Under the pieces are notes generated by a model that saw nothing but the letters and a program-made list of their open reading frames with translations, was not told the DNA's origin and made no database searches. From Nautilus pompilius (Eukaryota; Mollusca; Cephalopoda; Nautilida; Nautilidae), in the NCBI GenBank assembly GCA_018389105.1, contig JACATO010000591.1:2590501-2654500 (forward strand): a DNA stretch of 64,000 nucleotides, given 5' to 3'. The translations under genes and the position numbers were made by a program. Shown in pieces: positions 48,822 to 61,789 of the stretch; within the stretch, counting starts at the first letter, position 1; each line of letters begins with the position of its first letter.

Positions 48822-50180
48822 AATCTGTCAGGAACTGGTTTGTAGCCTTCATTAATTTTTTTCAAAAATCCCCAGATTTTGATGTCAGGGTGACTGGAGA
48901 CTGTTATGGATTTCCTATAATTTTAATACTTACCACTGAGAAAACAAGTAGTTGCGCAGTCTTTGCCATTGGCAGGGTGCACCATATAGGTTGTGTGGCA
49001 CCATCTCTGGCACTTCTCCCTCGGTGTGCTAGTCCACAGCTGTGTCAGAGGGTGGCCTTGTGTGTCCTGACATGACAGAGGTGTTTGTTGAGATCCACAA
49101 ACCTGCCTGACCAGGACCCCACACTCACACCTGTGAAGGTTGTGGAAATCCAATAAGTGTTATCGGAAGAAACCAGGTGAGTCAGACCCCATGGCGAATG
49201 CAGCACCCATCATGTTGCCAGATCTGCTGTTTCCATGCACAAAGTGAAACTAGACAAGTTCAGCAAAATGCTGATAAGGTTTTGTTTTAACAGATTGGTT
49301 TTGGTAACTCCCAACCTCTATTTCAGCTACACGCCATGATGTAGCGCAAGTGATGGTGCTCCTCCAGTGGCAAACTGTGGGAATGCATTCTCCATGACCC
49401 CTGCGTATGCACACATACTCCTGTTAACATGTGCGCTACAAACTTTACGATCTCCTGGTATTTTCTACTTCCATGTGAACAACTCTAGCTCTGGTGGCTG
49501 ATAGTTTGTTCATGCATCATCCATCTTTCCCTAGTGAGAATTTTAAAAAACAACCAAATTTAGAAAAGCTGGAGAATGGTGGCTGTTTACACTTTTTAGT
49601 AATATCGTTTTAGTTTTTCACCGTTAAATATTAATGGTGGGGTTTCTCTGAATTCTGAAAATTGTGAAAATAGGATTTCTAGATTTAAACCCATGTTCTG
49701 ATTACAGAGCTTCTTGATACACTAGTATACGTATATAGTTATTTATTTTAACAGTTATATAGATTTTTTTTCATGCAAGGAGAAAATCTTTTATTTTCTA
49801 TGCTTCATTAGGTCGTATTTGTGAGCAGACTCCAGACTTCTTGTGTAGCTAAGAAACCTCTTGGCATCACCTGACTACAGATGGCAGCAGCCAGCCAAGC
49901 ATGAAATCTGTTATATTTTATTAAATAGAAAAGAAAGAGTCAGTCAAAATTACTAAAAACAACATGTTGATTCATATCATGGAAATTATCCAAACTTAAT
50001 AAATTCCAATTTAATACACTAGAGACATTCATATTAAACCTGGCCTGAATACCATTACAGTTATGCTATTCCAGCCAGATTCCATTCAGATGTCTGCGCT
50101 CTGCTGCTTAATTGAATTATTATTTTTCCATTTTTTAATTTGAGATTATAAGAGGACCCTCAAGAAAGACTATCTTTAAA
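48822..50180. other. Non-coding DNA with a more GC-rich part at about 48950-49480
   Basis: The part from about 48950 to 49480 is richer in G+C and has open frames on both strands (48890-49075 plus, 48923-49153 minus). It may be a worn LINE or SINE piece. No protein motif could be placed with confidence. Confidence 0.35.
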
Positions 50181-50420
50181 GAGCACCCTGGTGGTGTATA
50201 TCTAACCACAATACACAAGTTGCCCAGACACAGCATCTTTAGCTAACAGTTTCCTCCTCGGCTAGTTGTTGTAGCATGTACCATTGGTGACCACCCCTGT
50301 CATCTAGCCCCAGTTCCGCATCTGCCTGCCTTGTAATTTTCTCTCAGCATCATTCTATATTGGATCAATCTCCTGGTTTGGCTCTGGATTCTGCTGGTTA
50401 GGAGTGAAAATGAGGCAGAA
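50181..50420 (+). repeat. Possible SINE copy, weak
   Basis: The head agagcaccctggtggtgtat resembles the head of the copies at 5925 and 41625, and the sequence that follows is richer in G+C than its surroundings. The B box is not clear, so the call rests on the head alone. Confidence 0.35.
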
Positions 50421-51807
50421 GTAGTATTTTGGACATTGTAGCACTCAGTGAATAGCAACAATGCTAAGTTACATCTTTGTACTTTAATATAGAAAGTGTT
50501 TTATTACTGCAAGTTTTATTGGCTTCAAAGATAAGCTACCAATTTATTTAGAATTATATTGATAATTGTGTTGCTTTATGGTATCTATGCATCACCCTAC
50601 AATTTTAACATTTTTACTGATAAACCAACAGGATTTACATAATATTACATTAATGTATTGATGTGGGCCCCGCTCTGTAGTTTCTCATATACTTAAGTGA
50701 AAATGACCAATATTTAAAAATGTGGAAATTTGAAATCTAACATGCGAATAGATGATTTCTGAAAAGATCTTATAAATCACAGAGACAAGTGCGACTTCAT
50801 TAGTGTTCAGAAGCAGATATTTAGAAATGGTCATGGGTACAGCATCGAGCTCTGTGAGCATGTTTTGAAAATACATTTTGTTATTGCAGATCTGGGGTGA
50901 TGCAGAACATTTGTTCAGGATTGTGTGTGTGCGTGTGTACGTGTACATGCTATTATTATTATTATTATTACTTTATATGAATATATCTCAGTGTATATTC
51001 CTTTAGTCTCCTAAAGATGCAGTTTGTTGTTTTTTTTTTAATTAGTTAATTAATTTTGTAAATAACTGAAATTATCTTGGTGTGACCCGTACAGCTGAAC
51101 AATATCTTTGCTCAGTTATGACAAAAAAGTAAATGCCTCCACTGCCCGCCCACTTAGAGGCTTCTTTGGCAGAGTCGCCTGGATGCCATTTTGTCCACGA
51201 CTTTAAAAAAATAGGAAAATTTGTTTTTATCAGCTCTTGCAAGTAAAATGTATCTAAGATTTATTTATATCTGCTTCATGATCTGTACTTAGTACCTCCA
51301 AATTGTTGTGGTTACCATTAAGTTGTTTAATGAACTAGGTTTCTTGTATGTATTTATTTGTACTTTTATAATTAGTTCTCCAATCACTTAAGCCCCATTC
51401 ACATTCTTTTTGATTTTGATAAATCAGAGGTTAAACTGGGTTCCTTGATATTTGTTGCTATTATCTTATCTGAACCACTTGTGTTTTGACAGACAGCTGT
51501 AGCTAAATTACCTGTTGATAAACCATTTGTATTTAGTGAGAAGTTGCAATGATGAATGAGCTGAAATTTTGTCCTTTTTTAAAATGACAGTTTGAGGGCC
51601 TGGAAATGGCTAAATGTGATTGTGTTGGTCTGCTGATGCTGTAAGTGAGGTGGTTTGATCTTTTGATTTGGCCATACTCTAGTGTTCCTAATAATAGTAA
51701 CAGATGCTAGACCGGGATTTTCATTTCCACAACACCAATATTATTCCCCCTGTGACATTTAAAAAAATATATCAATGCTGAAATTCATCTTTAAAACAAT
51801 ATTTTAG
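50421..51807. other. Non-coding DNA with a short TAT repeat
   Basis: A TAT repeat lies at about 50951-50971. If the exon at 51808 is real, the last part of this stretch is its upstream intron, with a branch-point-like tgctgaaat at 51776-51784. Confidence 0.4.
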
Positions 51808-52062
51808 ATTTTTTCAGCAAATACTGCAGCTTCTTTTATTATTTTCTTAATGTTATTTATAATGTCTGGACAAATGTTTCTTGTATCACAAAAAAGAGAA
51901 AAGGAATATCTAATAAAACTCGGATTAATCCAAGGATCTATGCTTATGAGACAAGTTCCATACGTTAGGGAAGAAGTTAGAATGGCACCGATGGCAGAAC
52001 TTGACTCTCATATGATTAAAGGGGAAAGAAACAAACGGATGCGGTGTGATGTTGTCACACAG
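51808..52062 (+). CDS. Possible internal host exon encoding a membrane segment
   Basis: A possible acceptor (caatattttag) ends at 51807, with a second (attttttcag) at 51817. A strong donor (cag then gtaaat) follows at 52062/52063 on a codon boundary. From the first acceptor the exon is 85 codons, phase 0-0. A hydrophobic run of about 20 residues (AASFIIFLMLFIMSG) at the start could cross a membrane. It is followed by a charged soluble part with QKREKEYLIKLGLIQGSMLM and AELDSHMIKGERNKRMRCDV. A branch-point-like motif lies about 25-35 bases upstream. The base composition of the second half is less AT-biased than the flanks. The frame has stops only outside the proposed borders on the 5' side and 11 codons past the donor. 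I do not recognise the protein and found no partner exon in the window. Confidence 0.4.
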
Positions 52063-55000
52063 GTAAATAGATTGAAATTGAACTTTGGATTAACTTGATT
52101 TATCATGATTTGTAAACCTTTTTATCGAATAGTTTGAGAATTATGCCGGTTATTCACCCAAGGTTTTTTGTGGGGAAACAATCTATTGTACTGCAGATCC
52201 AGTAAAGAATGGATTAACCTGATTTGAATTTTGTTTGTTTGTTTGGTTTTCTTTTTTTTCTAACAAAGAAACAGGAGAATTGAAGGAATTATATCTTTTG
52301 CAAGCTGCATAAGGTCAGTGGATAATTTTGCTATGTCCTTGTTCTTGATGTTGCACAGTACTAGCTTAATATTTTGCCTGGTAATAAACTTCTTAACCTG
52401 TCAATCCAGGAGTCTATTCTCATTTCTTTACCCGATAACATTATTAACAGAAATGAGACCATTCTGGTTTTGTTTTTAAAAACAAATTAAAAATGCTGTA
52501 CTCTAGTTGTAATGAGTTAGAGCAGAGTTTTGTGCAGTTAGAACAGCCTGTTTACACTTTTCCCTTCACCTCCAGGTCATACAGTGGATGTTTTCCATTA
52601 TTCTATTTTTTTGTCATTGCTTTGGAAAAAATGAATACATAGTTCATGGAACTTCAGTTTTTTTTCTATCTAACATGAGCGCTAAATGTTTCTCATTTTT
52701 ATTTTGCTCTACAGAGAGAGACCCAGAATTTCATTGCAGTCTCAATGTTGTTGACCACAACCCACCAGCAGCATGTCCATTGTCTCACAAGACAGAGCCC
52801 TGGACAATTGACTTTGTTTTGTTCTTAAATTGAAGTTACTTATTTGCATATACAATAACTTTACAGAGCCAGGATTGAAAACCTCAACTTGTCACCTTTT
52901 GATCCAGCAGTACAAAGTTTTGTAGGTAAGAAATCTTTGGCAGTATAAGACCTGATGAAGTAATGCATCTACAATAAATGAAGGCAGCCTCCTCTTCATA
53001 TACCAATTTAGCTGGTGGGTGAAAAACAAACAGTTGAAGAGGACCACTTTGGGAGGAACTAATATTTTAAATCTAATGCTATCATCACAATTACTACAAC
53101 ACAAGGTGCCAAGCTTTTCCGAAGGAAATATCTAAAGATGTTTTATTCTTTTACATTCTTCTGATACTTCCACTGTTTTGCCACATGATCCCTTGAGTAT
53201 GTCAGTTGATCTGTGGTGCGATGTTGTTTTTTTTCTACAAAGTTTTAAACTGTGTTACTATAGGCCACACCTGCTGTCACTGGCATGGAACAGACCATGG
53301 GTGTCTGCAGGGCTTTTACAGGAGCAAGGGCATACACACAAGCATGGTGAATCAGGCAAAAAATAATGCTATCATTACATTATCACTACCAACTTTTCAA
53401 GGGAGTGGGAACGGTCATGCCCCAAACGTCGTTAACTTTTTTCTTAGGTACTGGATCAAAAGTCACTTATTAATTTTTTGTTGGCGATCTCCAATAATTC
53501 ATACTTGTAGAATTTAGCTGTTTCTATATTGAGAGAAACAAGAAATGGTTAGAATTTGAATCTAGTGGTCCACATCATCATCCATTTTTCATCTTGAAAA
53601 AAAAATGGATATTTAAATAATGAATTTATTCAAAAATCAGAAAAGCATCCAAGAGCAGTCACTGGTGACTCCACTGATGCTGGTGACCTGACTGTTTTCC
53701 TAAACACTGCCATTGTTATACAACTATATTTGAATAATAGCAATTAATTAAGCAAAGATTTTGTCAAGTAAATTCTTCCAACTATTAAATCGAACAGATA
53801 TTTAGGTTAATCTGCTTCAGAGCTCATGAAATGGATCTGTAATATGCAAAAGAAGCTTTTACCTGCAACTTATTTAAGTTATGCCATCCCAGCAACTGGA
53901 CAGGGATATCCATTATAGCAGAAGTGTTATTTATTAAAGTTCTGAATGATCAGAGTTAATTATTCAGAGTGACTCACTTTTACTGTTTTTCAATAATACA
54001 GCCTGTACCAGCGCACCAAGTTGTGTTTTTAATATTAACCCAACGAGAGATGGAGGCCTTCGGTACCTGTAGTAAAAGTAGCCGCGCCTTCCTAGCTGGT
54101 TCAGGGTGCTGTTAAGTACGATACACTTGTTTGTTTGCTTGCATCCTTTCGGTTTAACAAATATTCTAAAAGAATGCTTATTTTTTTAAAAATTAACAGG
54201 TTTATTTCATGTAGTCTCTTTTGTTTTAGACATAAAAGTATTGAAAGCATAGCAAGAAAATGGTTGTCATTAGAGAAATAGGGGAAATACAGAATCTCTC
54301 TGAGCAGCCAGAATAAAACTGAAGAGCAGCAGCTCAAGCAATCAGGCAGCAGAATAATTACAGGAGCCAATTTGCTTCACAGTGTTGCGTTTTCCACAAA
54401 AAAGATTTGTTACAGAGTGTTTTCGTTAAAGAAAAGAACATAATTGAACTATTTCTTGCTTGAATGTTCTACAAGATTGACTCTAGTGAGTGATCAGGCT
54501 ACAGTGATGAGCTGATGTAGGAGGAAGGCTTCCCTATAATGAGACCCTTTGTGCAGCAGGGTCTGCTGGGAAGTGAAATGAATAAGTAAACAAATAGTTT
54601 CTGTTGTTTGTAGAAGTGCAGGAAGTTTTTGGGAGGCCATTTTTCACTAAGAAGTACTCAAACTATTTTGTTTTTTTTATTCTTTTGTTGTTTAAATATT
54701 GAAAAATTAACAAAAAGATTGAATTAATGTATGGTAGAGGCATTCGGTAATTGAGTCTAAATTCAAGTTTGAAGGCCATTGTACACTGTTTCTGTTCCAC
54801 ATATTGACAATTTCATTTCCCTTTCAACCAACTCCTCTTTTCCAATGTACTCAGTATGGACTTTCCACATTTAAGAGGAGAACCCACTGATGGTTCTCAA
54901 AAAAAAATAATATATATATATAAGATTTTGAGTGTGGAGAGCAATGTATTTCTTTCTTTTAGCTAGCTACAATTATTAATAATGCTGCAGGTCATAATTA

Positions 55001-56394
55001 CAAGATGGCTAAGCTTCCGGCTTGGCTCAATATTAGAAAACTTTCTTTCTTAGTAATGAATAAAACAGATCAATGAGAGAAAGTATAAATCATTTAAAAA
55101 ACATTTCCCTGGGGATCTTGCATGAGTTGTGATGGGTTCTTATCTCCTTGTAATCACAAAACTAAGCTAAACTATCAATCACAGATTTATTATTTATTAG
55201 CTTTTGAAGTCTTCCTGATTGCTTTCAGGAGGATATTCTTTTTTAAATGTCTAAGGTGGATCGTGTGCCTAAAAGAAGGTATGATGCTTCCTTTCTTTAA
55301 ACTTCACTGATGCCATCCTGACATTCGTATCAATGTGGTTTAATACTTGATCTGTCCAATTTATATATATATATATATAGAATGTATACTTTAATGTCTT
55401 TTAAACCTTTGGTAGTAAATGTATTTTTTGATTTGTTTTTTATGTCTTGCTACCTACAAAGTAGCAGAGTGCAATAAAATGTGATGGCTATTGATTGCTT
55501 AGCTTATGAACTACCCAGTTTGTCCAAGTCTCTTCTACCTTTTTTTTTTTTAAAGAGATTTGTCTTCAGATCCTACTGCTGACAGATGGGCAAAAAATAA
55601 TCACTACAATATAAATAGAATTAATCTAATTTTTTTTCATATATAGAATTACCCATGTGGATTAAATTTTGGTTCTTCACATAAGATTGAAAATGATACT
55701 GAGACTCCCTTATCGTGCAGACTCTGCTACTTAACAGTGTCAAACAATCTGTGTGGATTTGTTTATTTGTAGCAGAATAGAACATCGCAAAAGGCCGCCT
55801 GCCAGTCAAAGAATAGGGAACTTGTGGACAGGTGTCTTTTCAGGTTAAGCCATGCCAACAGTTGGTCCCAGCTGCATCTGCTCACAGTATATTGTAAAGC
55901 TGCTAAATCAAGCAGCTGTTAATATAATCATAGTAAATTTGTAAAAAAAATAACAAAGTAATAATACTAATTCAAATGCAAGCTTTTAATCTAATCCAGT
56001 TCATTGACTTATATAATGCATTGTATTGTACAAAATAATAGAAACACGGTGCCTTACAGGTGAAAATGAGATTTTTTTTAAAGAATCATTTTTCAAGATA
56101 TTAATATGAAAAATTCCAGCCACTCTTTCATTAGTAGACTTTGATGAATGGTGTCTGACTAAATTATATACTCTTGCCATTTAAGGTTAGCCAGAACTTA
56201 TTCTACTCACCTGTACTTACTAACATTATTTCAGCTGACAAAGAAGATTACAAAAGTCTTAGAATGATTTAAAACCTGCATTCAACCTTGGGGAAATAAT
56301 GCCATAATATATGTGCAGTGTCCTGCCACTCCAATAAATGAATGTATCTGACTGAAATTTACATACATTGTATGTACTTATATATTGGATGTCT
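52063..56394. other. Non-coding DNA, no gene seen
   Basis: Contains TA-type simple repeats at about 54908-54922 and 55362-55379. Frames at 52588-52833 and 53178-53517 are open but unmatched; parts have the look of worn repeats. Nothing can be named. Confidence 0.4.
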
Positions 56395-56580
56395 AGGTGG
56401 GCACTATCAACCCAGCCACTAGTAGAGAATCTCCTGTGTTGGTCTCAAGCCTGGATAATGGGAAGGGCATCTGATCATAAATTTCTGTGCCAAACCTCCA
56501 ATCAAGAAGGATGCAATGGCTAGAAGAGTGATGGACGATTGTGGTGACCCCAGACAGGGAGAAAAACAACAGAAATGGCG
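56395..56580 (+). repeat. Retroposon 3' tail of a second, fish-type family
   Basis: The words gggaagggcatctgatcata, tctgtgccaaacctcc and gtggtgaccccagacaggga follow each other in the order seen in the 3' tails of a well-known fish retroposon group ('g-g-a-a-g-g-g-c-a-t-c', 'g-t-g-c-c-a-a-a', 'g-t-g-g-c-g-a-c-c-c-c'), which normally ends in g-c-c-g-a-a-a-g-a-a-g; here this has become aaaaacaacagaaa. The likeness is by block order. It is distinct from the other tail family in this window. Confidence 0.55.
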
Positions 56581-57752
56581 GTTGTTGAAGGATATTTTAG
56601 TTTTTCCAGGTATTGTCATTTTTAAAAAAACGCATTACCTAACAGTACCAACATGGCATCCTAAAATTTGATGCCCATATTCTTCAGGAGGTTGGGGCTA
56701 CATGTTACATCTTTTGTGTGATCACAGTCTGAAAGAAGAAAACAAGGCATGAATCTGATCAAATCAACTGTGGGATCATCTGGATGACCAACTGACAGAT
56801 ATTCTTTCATATCCCACCAATATGATGGTATTAAAGGAAGTCCTCACATGGAAATGGGGAAATCTGGACTAGACCATAATACAAAATTTGGTCTATTCAG
56901 TAACAATAGGGTAAGAGAATAAAGTGGCTTGACCAAGTACTATCATAAAGGATTTTAGTCTATTGCTTGTCTTTGTCTTTTTTCTGTAACAAACTAACAT
57001 ATCATAACAATGGGTGACCTTATTATAATGGTAGAGCATTGTTTAATGCATTGCTGTTATTATCCACTCAAGTATTATCTTTCCAAGAAACCCTTCAGAA
57101 CTGTTGTATTAAATAAATACATAGATCACAATATGATTATGTAGAATCCAGGTAATCACAATAGCTGTTACATACAGAAAGAGCACACGGTGTTTACCAG
57201 TCTGATTTGTGATATATTTAGATGTACAACCAGAAAGGCAGCAAGTTTATGTTAGTTTACTGTTACAACGAGGCAAAAAAGTCATCGAGGGAGCTTATGC
57301 AAGGAAGAGACATGTTTATCATAATTTTATTGTTTATTATGTAGTTATTAGAACACTGCCATATGTAAAGGCAAACTTCACATAATACAGTGTATCATCA
57401 TAATCATTATCCACCAAATAGGGTTTAGCTGGATAAGTTTGGAAATTATATATATTATATGTTACATTATATAAAATGCTATTAACTATAATTTAAATTA
57501 TATACATATGGATTTCATAGATATCCTTTAGAGAGAATACTGAAAACATTACATCTGATAGTGAAACATTTGTTAATACTAACTGCATCATCAGTGCTGC
57601 TATCTGATGGTTAATGCCAAACCATATATTTTTAGTAAATTATTCTTTATTAATTACTAACAAATAAGTATATTTATGTGAAAAATATTAACAATAGTCA
57701 TAGTTTTAAACAAACACAATTATTGGGTATTTTGTAGAATTTTATTCAATGT
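56581..57752. other. Non-coding DNA, no gene seen
   Basis: AT-rich with no recognised feature; terminal repeats of the neighbouring hAT element were searched for here and not found. Confidence 0.4.
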
Positions 57753-60044
57753 TCAGGGCCAGAAAATGCATTTCATTTTTAGATTTGAAATCTGCATCAG
57801 CTCAGTGAGGTTCAGTGCTTCTTTGTATACATTTAATAAAGGCAAATTGTTAACTGGTGGCTTTGCACATGGCACAGATGCGAGAAACTCTTCATGTGTT
57901 GCTATTGAGGCTGGATTCATGAGATACAGTGAATACAACTTGGTGACCGCCTGAACCATTTTTTTTTCAGCGAATTACTTTGAATTTCTTTAAATACTGA
58001 TCTCGGGTTCTCATCTCCATCATGATCAGTATTTTTTATGTTTACCACTATTTGCAATTGTGCAATAAGATGGCAAGTCATTCCATCACCATAATTGTTT
58101 CATTATATTGTTGACATCAGCTTCAGCAACATTTTCATCTCAGGAAGCTTGTAAGATGTTTTCTATTGCTGGAAGGATAGAGATACTTTTGTCTTTAATT
58201 CTGCTGGTCAAACAAGACATTGTCACCATCATTGATACCAACCTGATATCTACCAGGGAGGAATTCTTGGTGTATCTGCATCACAGTCGCTTGTAAGACT
58301 TATTGGTGCATCTCAAGCACTATCTAAAGAAGTCTCCTATCTCATTTTTTGAAGACTATCTTTTGTGAATTGATAAAGATTCACTCTTCTCTGGCATAAA
58401 CAGTACATCTTTACAACTGTTTGCTGAGGATATGTCAGCTCAGAGGTTTTGATAGCAATGACTAGCATGGTGTAGAATTCAAAGTGACTGAATTGTGATA
58501 TATAGCCATTTTCTGTTGGTTTTACTTTTGTCAGTTGATTCAGTTTCAGTAAAGCAACAGGTAACAGTTATCTGTGTTTGAATAACCAATGAATGGAAGC
58601 ACATTGTAAATTTAATAGCGAACAGCAGCCTTATATGACCTTGAGAGCATTGAAGTAGTTCCATGGCAATGTTTTAGTGCAGTGCTTGGGAATGTCTCTC
58701 AAGATGTTTATCAAATTGTTGACAAGATTTAAGTCTTGCATAACTGGAACTTGGTAAACAGTATCTGGAACAATGAGGCTGAGTGCATCTGACAATTAGT
58801 TGCCAAAGCTCAAGACTCTGTCTTGCTTTGCCTTCCCGATCATAGCTGATGCACCATTACAACGTTGTCCACAAATATATATATATATGCAATATCTAAA
58901 TTGAAGCAATGAATAATGTCCAGAATTATGTCAGAGATGGTTTTTTCCAGGGCATATAGTCCTATCATGTGCTTGTTCACTTTCAAATCCTGAGAAACAG
59001 TTCTCACTGTAAAGCACATCTGTTCATAATGTGTTGTCTGCTTTTTTTTTTAGCTGCATTTATGGAATAGAACGTTTTTGTAACGATGAGTGGACCACAG
59101 CCAGTGCGTTAACTCACCATTATCACAAGTATGGAGCTTGGATAATTGTTTGAAATTTGAATTGGCATAATCTTTACCTCAAATGGATATTTCTCCTTGT
59201 CTTGCAAGAAATTTCAAAGATATAAATAATTCAGTGAGACTTTGTTGTGAGTTTTCTTTCGGATTCATGTTGGTTGTTTAGCTAATCTCAAACATTCACA
59301 TTTGACACCAGACAGTGGAATTTATTATACATGCCACCATTATGGTCATGAAATTTTTCATGCCCAGGCATAACTTCTTGATCCTTGTTCCGCAAATTAA
59401 AACCTTTCTTGGTAAATGTCACCTGATTTTGATAGAAGCTTGATGCTCCAATCCACCATGGATGACAAAAAGCAGCATATCTTGCAAAAATTCTAACCAT
59501 GGAAGCATTTGATACCATGATTCTTGAAATCTCCTTTTGTTTATTGTAGGTAAATGATCCTCCTTTGGTTGGATAGGATTAGACCTGAGATTTGAGACAC
59601 TTTCGACATTTATTTGGACTAGTTGGAAGTTCACGTACAGCCGCTGAAGCAAAAGGTAATGACAAAGATTCTTTCAAACTATTTGAGATTTTAAAAACTT
59701 TTGGTGGATCCATTGTGAAAAAGTCATCAACTGAACACTTCATTCCATAAAATGCTAAAATATAAAGACAATCTTTTTCTTATATGGTGTTGATTTTAAA
59801 TCAAAATAGAACAGTTTGAATAAATCAGTGACATTATCACAAATTATACTGTTGCAACAACAAGATCAGCAGCTTGGTTAACGTTCTTACAACTGATAGA
59901 AGTGCAGTACTTATCAGATGTCCTTGAGGCTGTCGTTCTCTCTGTGGAGCCAGCACTAGAGATAGTTGAAATGCACATGAGCTGCTGATCAAAGAGATTT
60001 GATTGATTTGGTCTACCTGTGCAGAGAGAGAGATCTAATGTCAT
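57753..60044 (-). pseudogene. hAT transposase pseudogene (TTF finger, DUF4371, hAT C-terminus; ZMYM1-like)
   Basis: Read on the minus strand from 60044, pieces of one transposase appear in the expected order. First comes TGRPNQSNLFDQQ near 60020, like the G-P-N-Q-P-N-L start of the TTF zinc finger. Then KRRFQESWYQMLPWLEF (about 59560) and KKGFNLRNKDQEVMPGHEKF followed by HDH (about 59360-59420) supply the W-Y-x-x-x-P-W-L-E-Y and G-F-x-x-W-x-x-x-x-x-x-H blocks. Next ICGQRCNGASAMIGKAK (58830-58878) matches the R-G-Q-x-Y-D-G-A-S-N-M-S-G block of DUF4371, with Asn in place of the catalytic Asp. Finally KLYSLYLMNPASIATHEEF near 57900 fits the dimerisation region before A-E-R-S-F-S, which is itself lost. 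The total span (2.3 kb) is near full length. Stops and frame changes are frequent. Host genes such as ZMYM1 descend from the same family, but the decay says this is a dead transposon. Confidence 0.65.
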
Positions 60045-61789
60045 CGAAACCTGGTGGTTTCTAGTTTGGTCTTAAGAGTTGGTGTACAGTGGATCTGGAA
60101 CTGGTGCTGTTCTTCCCAATCTCACTCCTTATACCACTGTTACCAAATAGTCTGTTTTACACCTGCATAATGGCCACCTTCCCCTCCTATCTTCTTAACT
60201 GGCCAACCCTTCAATGTTGTGCAATCAACTTCCAGGTCAATGCAACTTAAGAAAGCAGCAGTACCATCCTAACAATAGTGTCAGTAGAGAGAAAGATATT
60301 GCATGTTATTAAAACATGAAATTGTCAGCAGTGAAAAGTGAGTCAGTACTGAGGAGAAATAAGAATATTTAAAGAGCATTTATTTTTGGGGTGTAAAAGG
60401 TATTTTGCATCCCTTAAAAATACATTAGGGTATAAGTGCACCTGTTGCACATTATTGATTAAAGGACTGAGTTTGACATACCTCCCTAGCAGGGCTTTTC
60501 CAAGGCTGCCCCTATTACTTTTCACATCTAGAAATGAAGTTCTAGTGGGGGACCATTGCTGTTGTTCTGGGGGTCGTGGATGACTATGGTGACATTATTG
60601 GCAACTTTCTGATAGGAAGATACCACTGTTTGGATTTCATCATGTTGCACAATTAAATGAGCCAGTTTAGGGTGAGATTTTTTTTAAAAATTTATTCTGC
60701 AAATATCTATCACTTTAACAGACCAGGTGTTGTTTCTATAAATCCAGTTTACCTAATTGTACAGGCACTAATTAGCTACCAGTTATTTGTTTATAACTGG
60801 ATGTTTGTTGTTGCCATTTAAAATGTATACGTAAAATACTTATCCACAGCATTTACTAAATTTTAAATTAACAGCACTTTATGTCAAGAATTTCATGATA
60901 CAGTGCAGCTTGTTTGTTCTGACCACATTCAATGTAGGTAAGAAATTAGAGTTTATAACCTGTGGTAGTAATGAAGATAGTGTAAGGGAAATAACTTGTA
61001 AAAAGTTGACCAAATAAACTTTTTCATTATTGTTCAAACTCTTCCTCATTTTAGCTCTTATTTAGCCGACAAACTGAGGTTCAGATAGAATCATAGTGAA
61101 TGGTGGAAGTATACTGCCAGGATACCAATGTCAGAATGAGATGATAGCTCAAAGTTTACAGGTATTCAAGGCAAAACAGTCTGTTTGGAGAAAAATTAGA
61201 AAGGTGGCTCCCTCTTTTACTGTAGGAATACGATGACCAGAGATGTTAGATAGTAAGCTGCATCAAACTAAGTAATGCAAAAACGTTTTGTTTAACACCA
61301 GTCTCAGCAGCAGCAGAGAGACCACAACTACAAGGGGCCCCCTTACCTTAAACTTCTGCAGCTTTTATAATACATTAAATGACTATTTTTTGCATTCTAA
61401 GTGTAATAAATAATCCTAACAAAAAATTTGTTAAAAATGACATTCATGTGCTTAATATATTCTAAGCTGCTTTCGTGACTATAAAAGCTGAAAGATGGTG
61501 ACCACTGAAAAGGTTCTCTCCTCGCAACTTTTCTGGCCAACACATTTCCTCCTTCCCAACTTCTTTATAGCACTCATTTTATCCTTTTCTTTTATTCCTG
61601 TTCCTGAGATATATGCAAGTGTCCATCCTTTATCAAATCAATCTAAAGTCAGGATCTGCAGTCACGGACAAATGTCATTTTCAGCCGTCTATTAATAAAT
61701 CGAGCACATCGCAAAACTGTTATCCATAAGCTCAAACACATTGTGTAAAGTGTACACTAACTGTTTAGAAACGCTTTAAGTGCTTGATT
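60045..61789. other. Non-coding DNA, no gene seen
   Basis: No supported feature. Terminal repeats for the hAT element to the left were not found. A few GC-richer spots (around 60480 and 60540) lie in otherwise AT-rich DNA. Confidence 0.4.

Noticed and set aside
48923-49153. Cys-containing minus-strand frame considered as a zinc-finger piece
   Set aside because: Cysteine and histidine spacing does not fit a zinc finger, and the opposite strand is equally open.
57753-57762. The word cagggcc considered as a hAT terminal repeat
   Set aside because: It lies at the edge of the transposase coding stretch, and no matching inverted copy was found beyond 60044.
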